A model generated the notes under the pieces. The model was not told the DNA's origin. It did no database searches and worked only from the letters and a program-made list of their open reading frames with translations. The position numbers were made by a program, and so were the translations under genes. From Candidatus Melainabacteria bacterium (GTDB taxonomy: Bacteria > Cyanobacteriota > Vampirovibrionia > Obscuribacterales > Obscuribacteraceae), in NCBI GenBank assembly GCA_003151275.1, contig PLXC01000076.1, positions 62,001 to 126,000 of the forward strand: a stretch of 64,000 nucleotides of DNA, read 5' to 3'. Positions within the stretch are counted from its first letter, which is position 1. Each line of letters starts with the position of its first letter. Shown piece after piece: positions 9,978 to 19,424 of the stretch.

Positions 9978-10559
9978 ATGAAATACCTACTTGTTGCGGC
10001 TCTTGCAGTGCTTTCGTTAATCGGGACCCGCCCGTGTGGAGCTCTTCCACCCTATCCTGTTTTTATGGGTGAGGCTGTGCGCTTTGCCGCAACATGTGAT
10101 TTGAAGACGCAGCAAGGTCTATTACCTGAGGCAAACATGCAGCGGATGCGAGCTGTTGCGACTGAGATGACTAATCTTGGCATCGAGCGTGTACAGCGGC
10201 TCGAATGGGACTCAGCTGAATGCTGTTTTTTGACGGCATTGCACATCAACGAACTTACTGAAGGGTCGCGTAGTCAAAAAATCGCTGCCAGTCTGAACAA
10301 TTTAATTGGCCTTTATCTGGCACAGGATAAGTACAGTTTGGCCGAGCCGCTGATAGAGCGGTTCTTAAGGGATTTTCGAAGTAGCTCCTTAAGTTCGGAC
10401 GATTTAGCTGGGCCGTTGCTGGATCAGTCCTTCCAGGTGCCGAAGAGGATACTCTGCCCGAAACAACGAAACCAATTTCACAAATCGGCCATCGAGAGTG
10501 AGAAGAAACACCGAGCTTTAGCCTTGGCACGAATTTGGTTCCGAAACAGGAAGAATTGA
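9978..10559 (+). CDS. Secreted small TPR protein
   Basis: 193 residues from ATG 9978; a GTG at 9915 in frame is less likely because a clean signal peptide (KYLLVAALAVLSLIG) starts at the ATG. Two TPR-like units at ~60-130 (GIERVQRLEWDSAECCFLTAL; NNLIGLYLAQDKYSLAEPLIERFL). The last ~55 residues lose TPR character. Another frame over the same stretch also reads as hydrophilic protein (AEEDTLPETTKP), so a late frameshift is possible. Function unknown. Confidence 0.65.
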   Translation: MKYLLVAALAVLSLIGTRPCGALPPYPVFMGEAVRFAATCDLKTQQGLLPEANMQRMRAVATEMTNLGIERVQRLEWDSAECCFLTALHINELTEGSRSQKIAASLNNLIGLYLAQDKYSLAEPLIERFLRDFRSSSLSSDDLAGPLLDQSFQVPKRILCPKQRNQFHKSAIESEKKHRALALARIWFRNRKN

Positions 10560-10579
10560 GTCCAATTCTATTCTTGGTT

Positions 10580-10993
10580 TTAGCGGTGAGCATATTCCTT
10601 TCTGGTTTCAATCGTTTTCCATTTGCTATTTAGTAAATGGTTTATCAGCTCATCTTGATCTTGAGTCGTCATAGCGGCCTCGTAGATTGAGTCGGTGGCG
10701 GCCTCGTAGCCATCTTCTTTTGTCGCTTCAAGAAGAGCGGCGATCGCTCTTGCTTTCTGAAAACTGTCAATACCAGCTTGATCATCATTTGGTTCTTTTT
10801 CTGCATTGTCAAAATATTGCTCATCCCAGTCATTCATCAATTGCTGGAGGAGTTCTTTAGCAGAACTGTCGATTGTGCCACCAGCATTTAGAACTGTCAG
10901 AATGCTCAACACGCGCTGATCTGTGATGTCTGCTGTTTTGACTGCGTAGCTACAAGCGATATTTCTCAACGCGCATTGTTGCAATGGGGACAT
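10580..10993 (-). CDS. Candidate immunity protein for the adjacent deaminase-type toxin tip
   Basis: 137 residues, acidic, all-helical, no signal peptide, family not recognised. ATG 10993 has CAGGA directly upstream. It begins 10 nt after the stop of an orphan toxin fragment (11004-11294) on the same strand. That is the arrangement of toxin tip and immunity gene in polymorphic toxin loci. The immunity role is inferred from position only; it could be any small cytosolic protein. Confidence 0.65.
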   Translation of the reverse strand: MSPLQQCALRNIACSYAVKTADITDQRVLSILTVLNAGGTIDSSAKELLQQLMNDWDEQYFDNAEKEPNDDQAGIDSFQKARAIAALLEATKEDGYEAATDSIYEAAMTTQDQDELINHLLNSKWKTIETRKEYAHR

Positions 10994-11003
10994 ATCCTGC
11001 AGT

Positions 11004-11294
11004 TTAAGTAGCTAATTCAGATGACAATGAGAACAGTCTTTGCATAGTTATTGGCCAGTCTAGTGGTGTAGATATGTGTACTTCGGTCTGGCCTATTTTA
11101 CTAGCACAGTCTTCGCAAATAGGTCTCGTCGCTCCAATGTCGACAACTTTCAAGCATCGTTCTTTAGCATAAGTGACAAGATCACTTTCTGCGTGTTTTA
11201 ATCCTGATACAACTGTCTCGCCAATGTTTGGTTTTATGCTTCTTAGATAGCCGCGTTTTTCGCTGGTCCAGGCAGCAAAGCAAGACGTCCATAC
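11004..11294 (-). pseudogene. Orphan C-terminal toxin fragment with nucleic-acid-deaminase motifs
   Basis: A 96-codon open frame on the minus strand between an in-frame TGA (11295-11297) and TAA (11004-11006), with no ATG or GTG at its head. Translation contains GLKHAESDLV (HAE, His at codon 34) and GATRPICEDC (Cys at 60 and 63). These are the HAE and PxCxxC zinc-site motifs of polymorphic-toxin deaminases. Length and position fit the severed tip of an RHS or related toxin kept with its immunity gene, as in 'orphan' CT/immunity cassettes. Without a start it is probably silent unless joined to a larger toxin by recombination. Confidence 0.7.
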
Positions 11295-11392
11295 TCAACG
11301 CTGCCATTCGGAGCCGTCTGATCACAGACGCGATCGTAGACCTGAACAGCGGACAGCGCCCTCAGCCATTCGCGGCCTTAAGTAAACACGAA

Positions 11393-11611
11393 ATGAGCGA
11401 AGTGCATGCAAACTTGATCAAAGAAGAACTGAGCTTGAATGATGTTGACTCGCATGTTTGGGAGATTGTGCGCGAAACCGCTAATCACAGTTGGAAGCAA
11501 AATACAGCACGGTATCTGGCTTTGCACTATGCGAAGTTCAAGGAGCCTTTTCGAATAAAAAAAATAAGGAGCAAGGAAGAACGCGACGACCATGAGCGAC
11601 GGAAAGGTTAG
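11393..11611 (+). CDS. Hypothetical charged protein, possibly a gene remnant
   Basis: 72 residues from ATG 11393; the frame is open back to a TTG at 11228, where it would overlap the toxin fragment on the other strand. The sequence is hydrophilic, Lys/Arg/Glu-rich at the end, and has no recognised domain. No good Shine-Dalgarno site precedes either start. It may be the 3' remnant of a gene broken at the toxin-fragment junction. Confidence 0.35.
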   Translation: MSEVHANLIKEELSLNDVDSHVWEIVRETANHSWKQNTARYLALHYAKFKEPFRIKKIRSKEERDDHERRKG

Positions 11612-11626
11612 TTTGCAGGTCAGTTG

Positions 11627-11902
11627 TCACTTTTTCTTTTTGAGTTTGAATGGACCGTCACGAGCAAGTTTTTTTTCTGCTAAAGAGAGAACTTTTGAAC
11701 CTGACAGATCGAGTGCAAACGCCAGACGACTGACATTCTTAATTGAAATATTGCGTGAGCCTCTTTCCAAATCGCCAATGTAGGATCGATGTAACCCAGA
11801 GCGTCTTGCGAGCTCGCTTTGAGAAATGAGCAACGTTTCGCGGCGATGACACAAGACAAGTGCCACAGCAAATACAAGTTGATCATGATCATCGTCGTAC
11901 AT
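11627..11902 (-). CDS. XRE-family helix-turn-helix regulator
   Basis: 91 residues; ATG 11902 follows GGAG at 9 nt. A Cro/C1-type HTH spans ~25-75: ISQSELARRSGLHRSYIGDLERG, then the usual NISIKNVSRLAFAL segment. A basic tail (KLKKKK) ends it. It probably binds an operator as a dimer and may regulate itself or its neighbours; no operator was identified. Close homologues are common in mobile elements and in restriction or toxin loci. Confidence 0.85.
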   Translation of the reverse strand: MYDDDHDQLVFAVALVLCHRRETLLISQSELARRSGLHRSYIGDLERGSRNISIKNVSRLAFALDLSGSKVLSLAEKKLARDGPFKLKKKK

Positions 11903-12217
11903 AGAAAACTGCTCCTGGTTCTAACACAGACCCGCCTATAATCACATTACACCTAAAAGCGAACATGCGGGCTGTTGTGGGCAAAGTTTATTGGATGATA
12001 TCGCTGGTAATGCAAGGCAAGAAAGGGAGCAGCCATTACATATATGTTCAGGACGCATGCGCGCTCACTCCTGCGTCGTTCTAGGGAAATACCGATCCTG
12101 AGAACGAAGGAGGAAAACGAGTAGAGAACCGAGGGTGCGCGCCTTGCCCAAGCGCTGAGGCTAGCCACCCGCCACCCTGAGAACAAGAAGGTCTCCCATG
12201 TTCGCAATGGGCTTTGC
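11903..12217. other. Intergenic stretch containing one copy of a short interspersed repeat
   Basis: No convincing gene. It contains repeat copy A (12056-12086) and the promoter side of the XRE gene. Confidence 0.5.
12056..12086 (+). repeat. Short interspersed GC-rich repeat, copy A
   Basis: GCGCTCACTCCTGCGTCG followed by TTCTAGGG. It matches the shared core GCGCTCGCTCCT-N-CGTCGCTCTA found at four other places in the window. Confidence 0.65.
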
Positions 12218-12691
12218 CTAGTTGCGAACACCGGCAAACAGCTCTGTGAGCTTGCCAAAGATCGGCCAGAATGTCGGTTTTTCTTTCTCGGGTTGAATAC
12301 ACTTCTCCGCCTGTGCTGCATCAAAAAAAGCCAAAAGCGCCCCTTCAGATCCTTGTTCTGCCTGAGTGATCGTTGTCTCTGCGCCTTTTCTCAACTCGGC
12401 AATCTCTTTTCTTAGCGCAAACAACGCTTTTTCAAGATCCTCTCTCACCTGCTTCTCAGCAGTGATTTCCGCCCTTAGAGCGGCAATATGCTGCGTCAAC
12501 TCAACCGACCAACTTGGTCTGGGCAGATTGCCAGCTTTCATCAATTGAGAGTCTGTAATCAGCTCTCTAAGCAAGTGAGACATCGTGCGCTCTTTCGTCA
12601 CTCGGGTGCGCAGTGCTCGGTACACATCAAGCGGCACATTCGTACTGATCTGTTTCCATGTTTGGGCGTTTTGCAACCGCGCTGCTGGCAT
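12218..12691 (-). CDS. Coiled-coil protein with ribbon-helix-helix-like N terminus
   Basis: 157 residues from ATG 12691, which follows GAGGGACGGGAAT; the frame is open further upstream but without a ribosome site. Residues ~12-50 (TWKQISTNVPLDVYRALRTRV, TMSHLLRELI) resemble a ribbon-helix-helix DNA-binding unit. Residues ~65-115 are a heptad coiled coil (IAALRAEITAEKQVREDLEKAL). The end is PTFWPIFGKL. The layout recalls plasmid accessory or mobilization-type DNA-binding proteins, but the role is unknown. Confidence 0.65.
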   Translation of the reverse strand: MPAARLQNAQTWKQISTNVPLDVYRALRTRVTKERTMSHLLRELITDSQLMKAGNLPRPSWSVELTQHIAALRAEITAEKQVREDLEKALFALRKEIAELRKGAETTITQAEQGSEGALLAFFDAAQAEKCIQPEKEKPTFWPIFGKLTELFAGVRN

Positions 12692-13625
12692 ATTCCCGTC
12701 CCTCTTGAGCAGTAGGTTCAAGATATGCTGGTGGGGCAATAGGGTCAATAAAACATTTTTGCCATTTTGGTTAGCGCTAACTGGCTTGAGTGCTCGATTT
12801 CTGGCACAGCAAGTGGCGATCCGTGGCAATAAAAGAGCGATTCATGAATCTTAAGCAGTTTGTTTAGTCACGTCTATCGCACTGCTAAACCGAAGAGAGC
12901 GAGGTTTGAGGACCATTCCGATAAATCGTTAAAATGGCGAGATCACCATCTGTAGTACTACCCCAAAAATGTTTTTTGCTCCTTAATGAGAAACTGATGA
13001 AATTTTTACAAAACTAGCAAGCCTGAAAGCGCAATCCCAGCCTTAATTTCCAGACGCAAACAACCAAAAACGAAACATAATAATTATTCAGAGACGCTCA
13101 GATCAGTGTGGAGCTCCGGCAACAAGAAATTGTATTGTAGACAACATTTCTATTTCAATCGAATTGGCATAGCGCGATGGGCGCAACCTCACGCGAGCAT
13201 TCACAAAATATTCGTATTGTCGGATCTGGGTGCTAGCTTTACAAACATAAGACCACTTCATCAATCTCAACAGATCTACTGCTAGCCGTGCCATGCTCAA
13301 GACCGGCTCAAAATCGCAGTTTCAGCTTTTATTTAGATTTTTTGCTTTTGTTAGCGCAGCAAGACCTGGCAAGGTTGAAACTTATTTTCTGCAGGAAAAG
13401 CTAGCGCGTAAATCCTATACAAACCCTGGATTCAAGAACATCTTCATTGTTATGGTGCGGTGTCCCTTTCTTTCTCCCCAATCAAAACCCCAGTCAACAA
13501 AAACAACGCCTTTCATTTAACGCGCTAACCATCTTACTTGCAGCTCAGGCTGGGAGCGGAGATTAACGTGCGTTCGGGGTGAAAGAAAAGAAGACAAAAA
13601 CTTCAACAACTAAATAGGAATATCC
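12692..13625. promoter_or_regulatory. Long upstream region of the giant secreted protein; 13124-13470 is duplicated near 61 kb
   Basis: No gene seen in 930 bp. From about 13124 to 13470 it aligns with 60978-61330, including a 38-nt identical core at 13182-13219 and 61036-61073. Both copies precede a giant secreted protein of the same type. Selection on upstream sequence suggests a shared promoter or regulatory leader. Confidence 0.65.
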
Positions 13626-16600
13626 ATGAAAAAACGAAAACTTTTACCTGGCTTCGCACTAGCTGCCCTTATGGCACTAGGCTTGGCCGGAACCGCACAC
13701 GCGAACACATACACCAGCTGCGCCAGTTTTGTGGCTATGAGTCCCCCACCTACCGGGGATGTCGTAGTCAATGAACCAGGTGCTTGCAGCCTCCCCTCGG
13801 CGATTAACATAACCACGGGCAGCCTCACCATCAACGCCGGCGGAGCGATCACTGCTTCATCGACAGTTCAAGCCTTTACCGAGGTCACCCTGACTGCAGG
13901 TAGCACTCTAACGGCAAACGGCACTATCACAACCGGCAACAACCGCACCATTCAGTTGACTGCTCCAGGAGCGATTACAACAGCGGCTATTGCAGGGAAT
14001 GGTCATGTTGGCATAACCTCGACTGGCAGCACCGTCACCATCAACGGCGTTTTACAGTCTGCCTTGGGCGGCACGGCCGGCAACATATGGTTGCAAGCCA
14101 ACGGCAACATCAAGACGGTCGCAATTACGACTAATGCCGGAGGCGGTGCTGGTGGTGTCCAAATCGACGCAAACAAAGGCGGCGCCAACGTCCTTTTCAA
14201 AATTGGTGCTTCCAGCGCCAATGGCATCAACGGTGTGCTCACCACCCACAATGGCACATTTATCACAAACGGCACAGCAGCTTCGACCGGTGGCATCACC
14301 ATTACTAATGGCAACCAGATTGTTACCGGAAGCGCCACTGCCGACGGCGGGCTGCTCTTTTTCAATGCCCAGAAGGGCACTTTTGAGCTGACAGCCGGAA
14401 CTCTCAAAACGGATGGTGTCTCTGGTCACCATTCGGGCAGTCTTGTGATTATGGCCGACACCGTTAAAACTGCCGGAACTGCAGTAATCAGTGCGAGCCA
14501 GGCAGCCGGAACGGCAGCCATCAACCACTTCGTCGGGCTGGCGACCAAAAACCTGAACATCACCGGCACATCGCTGGCGATCAAGTCCGATGGTGACGGC
14601 GTAGCAGGTTTTTTCGCCACATCCTCTTTGGTGCCGCCAGGAGCGTTGACTGTTGCAAGCAACGGCAATCTTATCAGCTTAAGCTGGACAGTGACTGCAA
14701 GTAACACATTCTCGACAAATGTGCCTGTTGCGGTCACCGGCGGCGCTCTTACCATGACAGCCAACGGCAACAGTGCTCAGGTGCAGGTCTCTGGTTATCC
14801 GGTCACCTTCAGCAACACGACGATCGACCTGGAATCAAAAGGTAAAACCAACCACTCAGTCCAGTTCGACTATTTCGCCACAGGGACAGGTCCTGACGGG
14901 CTGATCTTCAATAACACCGGCTTGGTTACAATCGATGCCAGCGGCACGTCAGGTGGCACTGGTGGCTTTGTTGATCTCCAACAGTTCGGTACTACCGGCG
15001 GTGGCATCAGGATCAACACACCTCCCACCTTTACGGTCAATACCAATGGACCGTCCTCTGGTGGAAACGCTGGCCCTGTGAACTTCAACGCCGGTGCAGC
15101 GACCATAGGGGCTTCAACCAAGGTTGTGATCACGGCCAATGGTCCATCGGCTGGAGCAGGAAACGGCGCGCTGATAACCTTGCATCCAGGTACAGCAAAC
15201 CTAAAATTCGGCACGAACAACGGAGACATTCAGCTTTCATCAAATGGAGGCTCGACGACAGGCGATGCTGGTACCCTCGACGTACAGACGTTTCCAGGCA
15301 GCATCACAATCGACACTGCAAGCGCAGTCAGCGCGACAGTTCCAGGCACTGACGGCAAAGGAGGGACCGTCACGCTCTTCGCTAATGGCGCTTTCTCGGT
15401 CACTCCTGGAGTATCAGGGGGAACGATCAATGTTGACGGCAAAGGCACCAAAGACGGTGGCAGCATCACAATCTTTGGCACCAGTGGCAGTGTAAACCTA
15501 GGCACGGCCGCCGGAGGACTCTCACTTTCGGCTAGCGGCACTACCGGGACGGGCAACGGGGGTTCGGTGGACATAGGCTCCCTTTCCAGCTTGACCGTAG
15601 CCAACGACCTCTCTGTCTCGGCTGGGACCGGTTCCAGCGGGAATGGTCACGGCGGCACATTGAACTTTCACGGATTGGGTGGATTTACCGTCACGGGAAC
15701 TCCGACTGTGAAGGCGGATGGCCACGGAACCGGCATCGCTGGGTCCATAACCATTGGAGAGTTTAGTTTCAGCACCATGACTCTCGACAATGCGACTTTT
15801 TCAGCATCTGGAGATACTGCTGGTAGTGGCAAAGGCGGCCAACTTACCTTCACAAACTTGGGCGCAATAAGTCAGTCCACTACCACTATGAAAGCATCAG
15901 CTGGAACAGGTTCTGGGGGGAATAGTGATGGAGGCAGCATTTCCATCGCCGGTAATCAAATAACCTTCACCGGAACAATTACCGCGAACGGCAACGGCAC
16001 CGGCAATGGTGGCACTATTACGCTTGATAGCACTACTACTCCAATCGATCTGTCATCCCTGACGGCCACAGCCATCTTTGCTCAAGGTGGTAATAATAGT
16101 ATGACAAACGGAGGTTCGATAATCATAACGAATGTTAGTCACCTTGACCCCGAGCAACTTCAGGTTGTGGTAAACGATGAGCCAGATGGTGACAGCTTCT
16201 CAGACGACATTATCGCGCTCAGGAAAGCTGCAGCGATACATTCAAATACAACACCGACGATTACCGCCATGGGGTCAAAACTTACAACGAACGCAACAGC
16301 ACCTGGGCAGTGCAAGCAGTACATGGTAACGGGAGGAACTAACCCGCAGCCGTATACGTTCTGGGATTGCTCGAATGGCGGAACCAACGCCACCTTGCCC
16401 GCGACTTACGTAGCAACAACCACTGCAATTCCCAGCACGGTCCTTCAGTCCATATTTCCCTCGGTTTCTGGGCAAAATGCACCAGAAAGTAGCACTACTC
16501 TCTATGTGTGGGTGGACCCAGCGGCGTACAATACCGCCTATGGTCTAACGGTAATCGACGCTCTTTATGCTGCTCCCAATGAAGGTGGACAGACGGATCC

Positions 16601-17234
16601 AGTAACAGGCACGACAACAAAATACCAGGTCAATATTTTTGAACAAAGCGAGATTAACAATACCGAAGTAGCGCTGACTCCGTTCCAAATTAAGGAGAAC
16701 ACCGCTCATGAACTTGGTCATGTCTGGGACAATACTAACGGTAATACCTTCTCCGCAACCTACAATAGTAGCTATAGCAGTTACGATCAGTCCGACCTGA
16801 CTAATGATACCGGTGCTGGTGGCGCCGACAAAGGGGCGGCCACTAACACACCTTGCACCACAAACAATAAGGCTCCATTTGACGGACAAACTGGCTTAAC
16901 AGGTTCGGTTTACAACGATGTTACAAACGCACAAGTGTGCAATGAGTCTACCGGGACGGCTACAGTCACATACTCTCCTGTTACAAGTCTCGCGCTGGCT
17001 CAAAAAGTGTCTCCTGGAGTCATTGGAAGTGGTCAACGTGAAATATTTGCACAGGCATTCGCTTGGGTTGTATTTGTTCAACCGCAACTTATGCCTTACG
17101 TTTACAATACGCCCTACCAAGAAGCGACTGACGGACTTTTTGAAAATGGCTACTATGCATGCGCCGTGGCGTATGCCCAGTCTAAAATAACCGGCGGTGC
17201 TTTCAATCCTCCCACAGGTCACTGCGGGCACTAA
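13626..17234 (+). CDS. Giant secreted beta-rich protein with C-terminal zincin (HELGH) domain
   Basis: 1202 residues; ATG 13626 follows AGGAA. Signal peptide 1-27 (LPGFALAALMALGLAG, AHAN). Residues ~30-870 are Gly/Thr/Ser/Asn-rich repeats (GGTITL, NGGSI, TITANGNGTG) of the parallel-beta-helix, haemagglutinin-like type. Residues ~880-1202 differ and include HELGH at 1028-1032 with REIFAQAF downstream, the pattern of a zinc metallopeptidase. It probably acts at or outside the cell surface, with the helix as a stalk and the peptidase as the head; that is inference. A strong terminator follows. The gene at 61499 starts with the same type of signal peptide and stalk. Confidence 0.85.
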   Translation: MKKRKLLPGFALAALMALGLAGTAHANTYTSCASFVAMSPPPTGDVVVNEPGACSLPSAINITTGSLTINAGGAITASSTVQAFTEVTLTAGSTLTANGTITTGNNRTIQLTAPGAITTAAIAGNGHVGITSTGSTVTINGVLQSALGGTAGNIWLQANGNIKTVAITTNAGGGAGGVQIDANKGGANVLFKIGASSANGINGVLTTHNGTFITNGTAASTGGITITNGNQIVTGSATADGGLLFFNAQKGTFELTAGTLKTDGVSGHHSGSLVIMADTVKTAGTAVISASQAAGTAAINHFVGLATKNLNITGTSLAIKSDGDGVAGFFATSSLVPPGALTVASNGNLISLSWTVTASNTFSTNVPVAVTGGALTMTANGNSAQVQVSGYPVTFSNTTIDLESKGKTNHSVQFDYFATGTGPDGLIFNNTGLVTIDASGTSGGTGGFVDLQQFGTTGGGIRINTPPTFTVNTNGPSSGGNAGPVNFNAGAATIGASTKVVITANGPSAGAGNGALITLHPGTANLKFGTNNGDIQLSSNGGSTTGDAGTLDVQTFPGSITIDTASAVSATVPGTDGKGGTVTLFANGAFSVTPGVSGGTINVDGKGTKDGGSITIFGTSGSVNLGTAAGGLSLSASGTTGTGNGGSVDIGSLSSLTVANDLSVSAGTGSSGNGHGGTLNFHGLGGFTVTGTPTVKADGHGTGIAGSITIGEFSFSTMTLDNATFSASGDTAGSGKGGQLTFTNLGAISQSTTTMKASAGTGSGGNSDGGSISIAGNQITFTGTITANGNGTGNGGTITLDSTTTPIDLSSLTATAIFAQGGNNSMTNGGSIIITNVSHLDPEQLQVVVNDEPDGDSFSDDIIALRKAAAIHSNTTPTITAMGSKLTTNATAPGQCKQYMVTGGTNPQPYTFWDCSNGGTNATLPATYVATTTAIPSTVLQSIFPSVSGQNAPESSTTLYVWVDPAAYNTAYGLTVIDALYAAPNEGGQTDPVTGTTTKYQVNIFEQSEINNTEVALTPFQIKENTAHELGHVWDNTNGNTFSATYNSSYSSYDQSDLTNDTGAGGADKGAATNTPCTTNNKAPFDGQTGLTGSVYNDVTNAQVCNESTGTATVTYSPVTSLALAQKVSPGVIGSGQREIFAQAFAWVVFVQPQLMPYVYNTPYQEATDGLFENGYYACAVAYAQSKITGGAFNPPTGHCGH

Positions 17235-17284
17235 ACCACTTCACTAGATAGCCTCTACAGCTAGAATTGGTTGAATTGCTACTT

Positions 17285-17320
17285 GGAGGCGATGACAATT
17301 TTGTCATCGCCTCCTCTTTT
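17285..17320 (+). terminator. Intrinsic terminator after the giant secreted protein
   Basis: Perfect 14-bp arms (GGAGGCGATGACAA and its complement, 17285-17298 / 17301-17314) with a 2-nt spacer, then CTCTTTTG and further T-rich sequence. Confidence 0.85.
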
Positions 17321-17373
17321 GTTTCTCTTGTTTGGTAAATACTCGCCGTATCCGGGCTGCGTTGTGTGAGGTT

Positions 17374-18264
17374 TCACATCCCCTCCTTCAACCTCGACAA
17401 GCGATCTGCTTCCTCAGAACGCCCAACTTCTTTTAGGTTGGCTAGAAAATTTTGGCCACACTGGTGCACTGCAAATGCACTTTCTGGGTGGTATTGTTCG
17501 GCGATTTTATAAGCTCGGCTGTAATAGCCATCTGCTTCCTTGTATTTTTTCGCCTGAAAATATGCATCAGCAAGCGCTCCAAGCGGTTCGACCAAACGTT
17601 CGTCATTAGCAGTCAAGTAAGGCTCTTGTGTTTTTAAGACCTTTTCAATTGCAGTAATAGAAAATGCAGGCTCGGTTTTCTCTACTTCCTTAATCGCTAA
17701 TAAGATCATGTGAATTACGCCTACAGAGGTATGTGGTCGGTTTCGACCTCTGATGTTCTGATTAATTCTCAATGCCTGCGATGGAGACGGCCCAGTGCTT
17801 AGGTCGAAGTCCAAGGCTTGATCCAAGGTTTTTAAAGCAGCATTGTAATTCTTCTGATGAACGTAGAACACAAACAAATCCCGTATTTGACCTTGTGTCA
17901 AACCCGATCTAGCACCGGCGACAGTTTTGGTTCGCTCTACTGCGTCCACCAATAACTTCTCGGCTTCTGCTGAGTGACCATGATTAGTCAAAGTGAGGAT
18001 AACCTGATCGTCCAAATATCCTAAAGCACTATGGAGCCCTGCTACATCCTTAGACGAATAGAGTTGCATTGCTTTACGCTCATGTTCTAAACCTTTTGAC
18101 GTGAGTCCGGCCTGCATTTCGCTCAATGCAAGTCTATTCCAGTCATATTCTGTCAGAGCTTCGTTTTCTTTTACTTTGAACTCGGCCGAGGATTGTTCCG
18201 TCGCACGCGCTGACAGTGTTCCAAAACCGCACAATAGTGTAAGACTCATAAACACTTTGAACAT
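17374..18264 (-). CDS. Secreted TPR protein
   Basis: 296 residues from ATG 18264, which opens a signal peptide (FKVFMSLTLLCGFGTLSARA). A GGAG lies 12 nt upstream; the frame continues to a weaker start at 18408. TPR-like helix pairs cover most of the chain, the clearest at the C terminus (LADAYFQAKKYKEADGYYSRAY, NFLANLKEVGRSEEADRL). It resembles the many tetratricopeptide envelope proteins in this window (6527, 23970, 36590, 50609). Binding partner unknown. Confidence 0.8.
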   Translation of the reverse strand: MFKVFMSLTLLCGFGTLSARATEQSSAEFKVKENEALTEYDWNRLALSEMQAGLTSKGLEHERKAMQLYSSKDVAGLHSALGYLDDQVILTLTNHGHSAEAEKLLVDAVERTKTVAGARSGLTQGQIRDLFVFYVHQKNYNAALKTLDQALDFDLSTGPSPSQALRINQNIRGRNRPHTSVGVIHMILLAIKEVEKTEPAFSITAIEKVLKTQEPYLTANDERLVEPLGALADAYFQAKKYKEADGYYSRAYKIAEQYHPESAFAVHQCGQNFLANLKEVGRSEEADRLSRLKEGM

Positions 18265-19028
18265 GATGTTGATATCTCCACGGTGGTAGCATTCTTGAAA
18301 ATGCGTCTGCGCTTTATGCAACGTCTTTTCGGTCAGTGGGGTTATTAGAGCAAACGACGTCTGTTTTTTTGTCCTAAAACGACATGACGTAGTACAAACC
18401 AGAGCCAATCAGATAAAAGAGGCGGCGGGCATGGTTTGCCTGGCCGCCCCTCAATCCAAATACTTGCTCTTCGGGCGTCTCAATTTCAGAGTATCCGGTG
18501 CCGTTAATCACGCCCTCCGACCACCACCGATGCTAGCACATGATTTGAATTTCGTGACTAGCGACTTAGCTGGATTCGTCAGACGGTGCCATGCATGAAC
18601 TCATGGCGCATGCCCGGCGCTGAACCACTTCTTCGCCTCGGCTACAGTCACCATAGGATTCTTTTGTATATTTTGCACGTATCTATCAATACTCCTTAGC
18701 CTGGCCCGCGGCACGTTTCAGCCTGAATTATAACCTGCATCTCCGGAGATCCGGCGCTTTTTTGTGATACCTCCGGAGGTGGCTGTTTTTCGATCCGGTT
18801 TTAAGGAGAATGCCGGGCGTAGAGGACTTTTTGAAAAAAAGAGCCAATCTGGCGTGTGATCAACATCCAGCCTCCGATGTTGAAACCATTGACTGGTTGT
18901 GTTTCCCGGAAAACTCCGGAGTGCGATCCGGATTTCAGCCGGTGAAAAACGAAGGTAATTTCAGAGACATTTTTGCGTGAAAGAGCAAAGATATTGGGCT
19001 TTTATTCGGATCTGTCAGTAGTTTTGTG
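18265..19028. other. Non-coding stretch with three CTCCGGAG-centred palindromes
   Basis: No gene found. Palindromes ATCTCCGGAGAT (18739-18750), ACCTCCGGAGGT (18769-18780) and ACTCCGGAGT (18913-18922) share one core; the first two start 30 bp apart. A GC-rich hairpin lies near 18421-18450. The palindromes could be operator sites or terminators; nothing else distinguishes these. Confidence 0.5.
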
Positions 19029-19421
19029 TCAGATCCATTCGTCGCCTAGTTCAATCCACTCTTTTGATTTTTCATCCAGCTTCTTCATGATCACATGCAT
19101 GGACCCCTGCGGATTGTCGAATTGATGGCGCTTCCACATGCGAGTGTATTCTTGGTCATCAGGTGCGTACCTGCGTATGCCGTGTGAATGCTGATTATCC
19201 GCGTTGCTGTTATGTTCTATAACGATTTCTTGTTTGTCATTGAGGAGTGCAAATTCTGAGCCGTTGCTGTCTGGATATTTCTTTAGCACGGTTGAATTTT
19301 CTGCGTGTTTGCGTTTGATCGCGTCGAGTTCTTCTTGCGAGAACCTTTTCTCTCCCAAAAACTTAGCTGCTTTCTCTCGTGTCTCCTTTAGCCAAGCGTC
19401 ATTTTCGTCGTCATCGTCCAT
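19029..19421 (-). CDS. Candidate immunity protein for the HEIGH toxin
   Basis: 130 residues, strongly charged and acidic at the N terminus (MDDDDEND), no signal peptide, family not recognised. ATG 19421 follows AGGAG. It starts 3 nt after the stop of the metallopeptidase toxin gene on the same strand. That coupling and its small, acidic, cytosolic character fit an immunity protein. Confidence 0.65.
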   Translation of the reverse strand: MDDDDENDAWLKETREKAAKFLGEKRFSQEELDAIKRKHAENSTVLKKYPDSNGSEFALLNDKQEIVIEHNSNADNQHSHGIRRYAPDDQEYTRMWKRHQFDNPQGSMHVIMKKLDEKSKEWIELGDEWI

Positions 19422-19424
19422 TGT

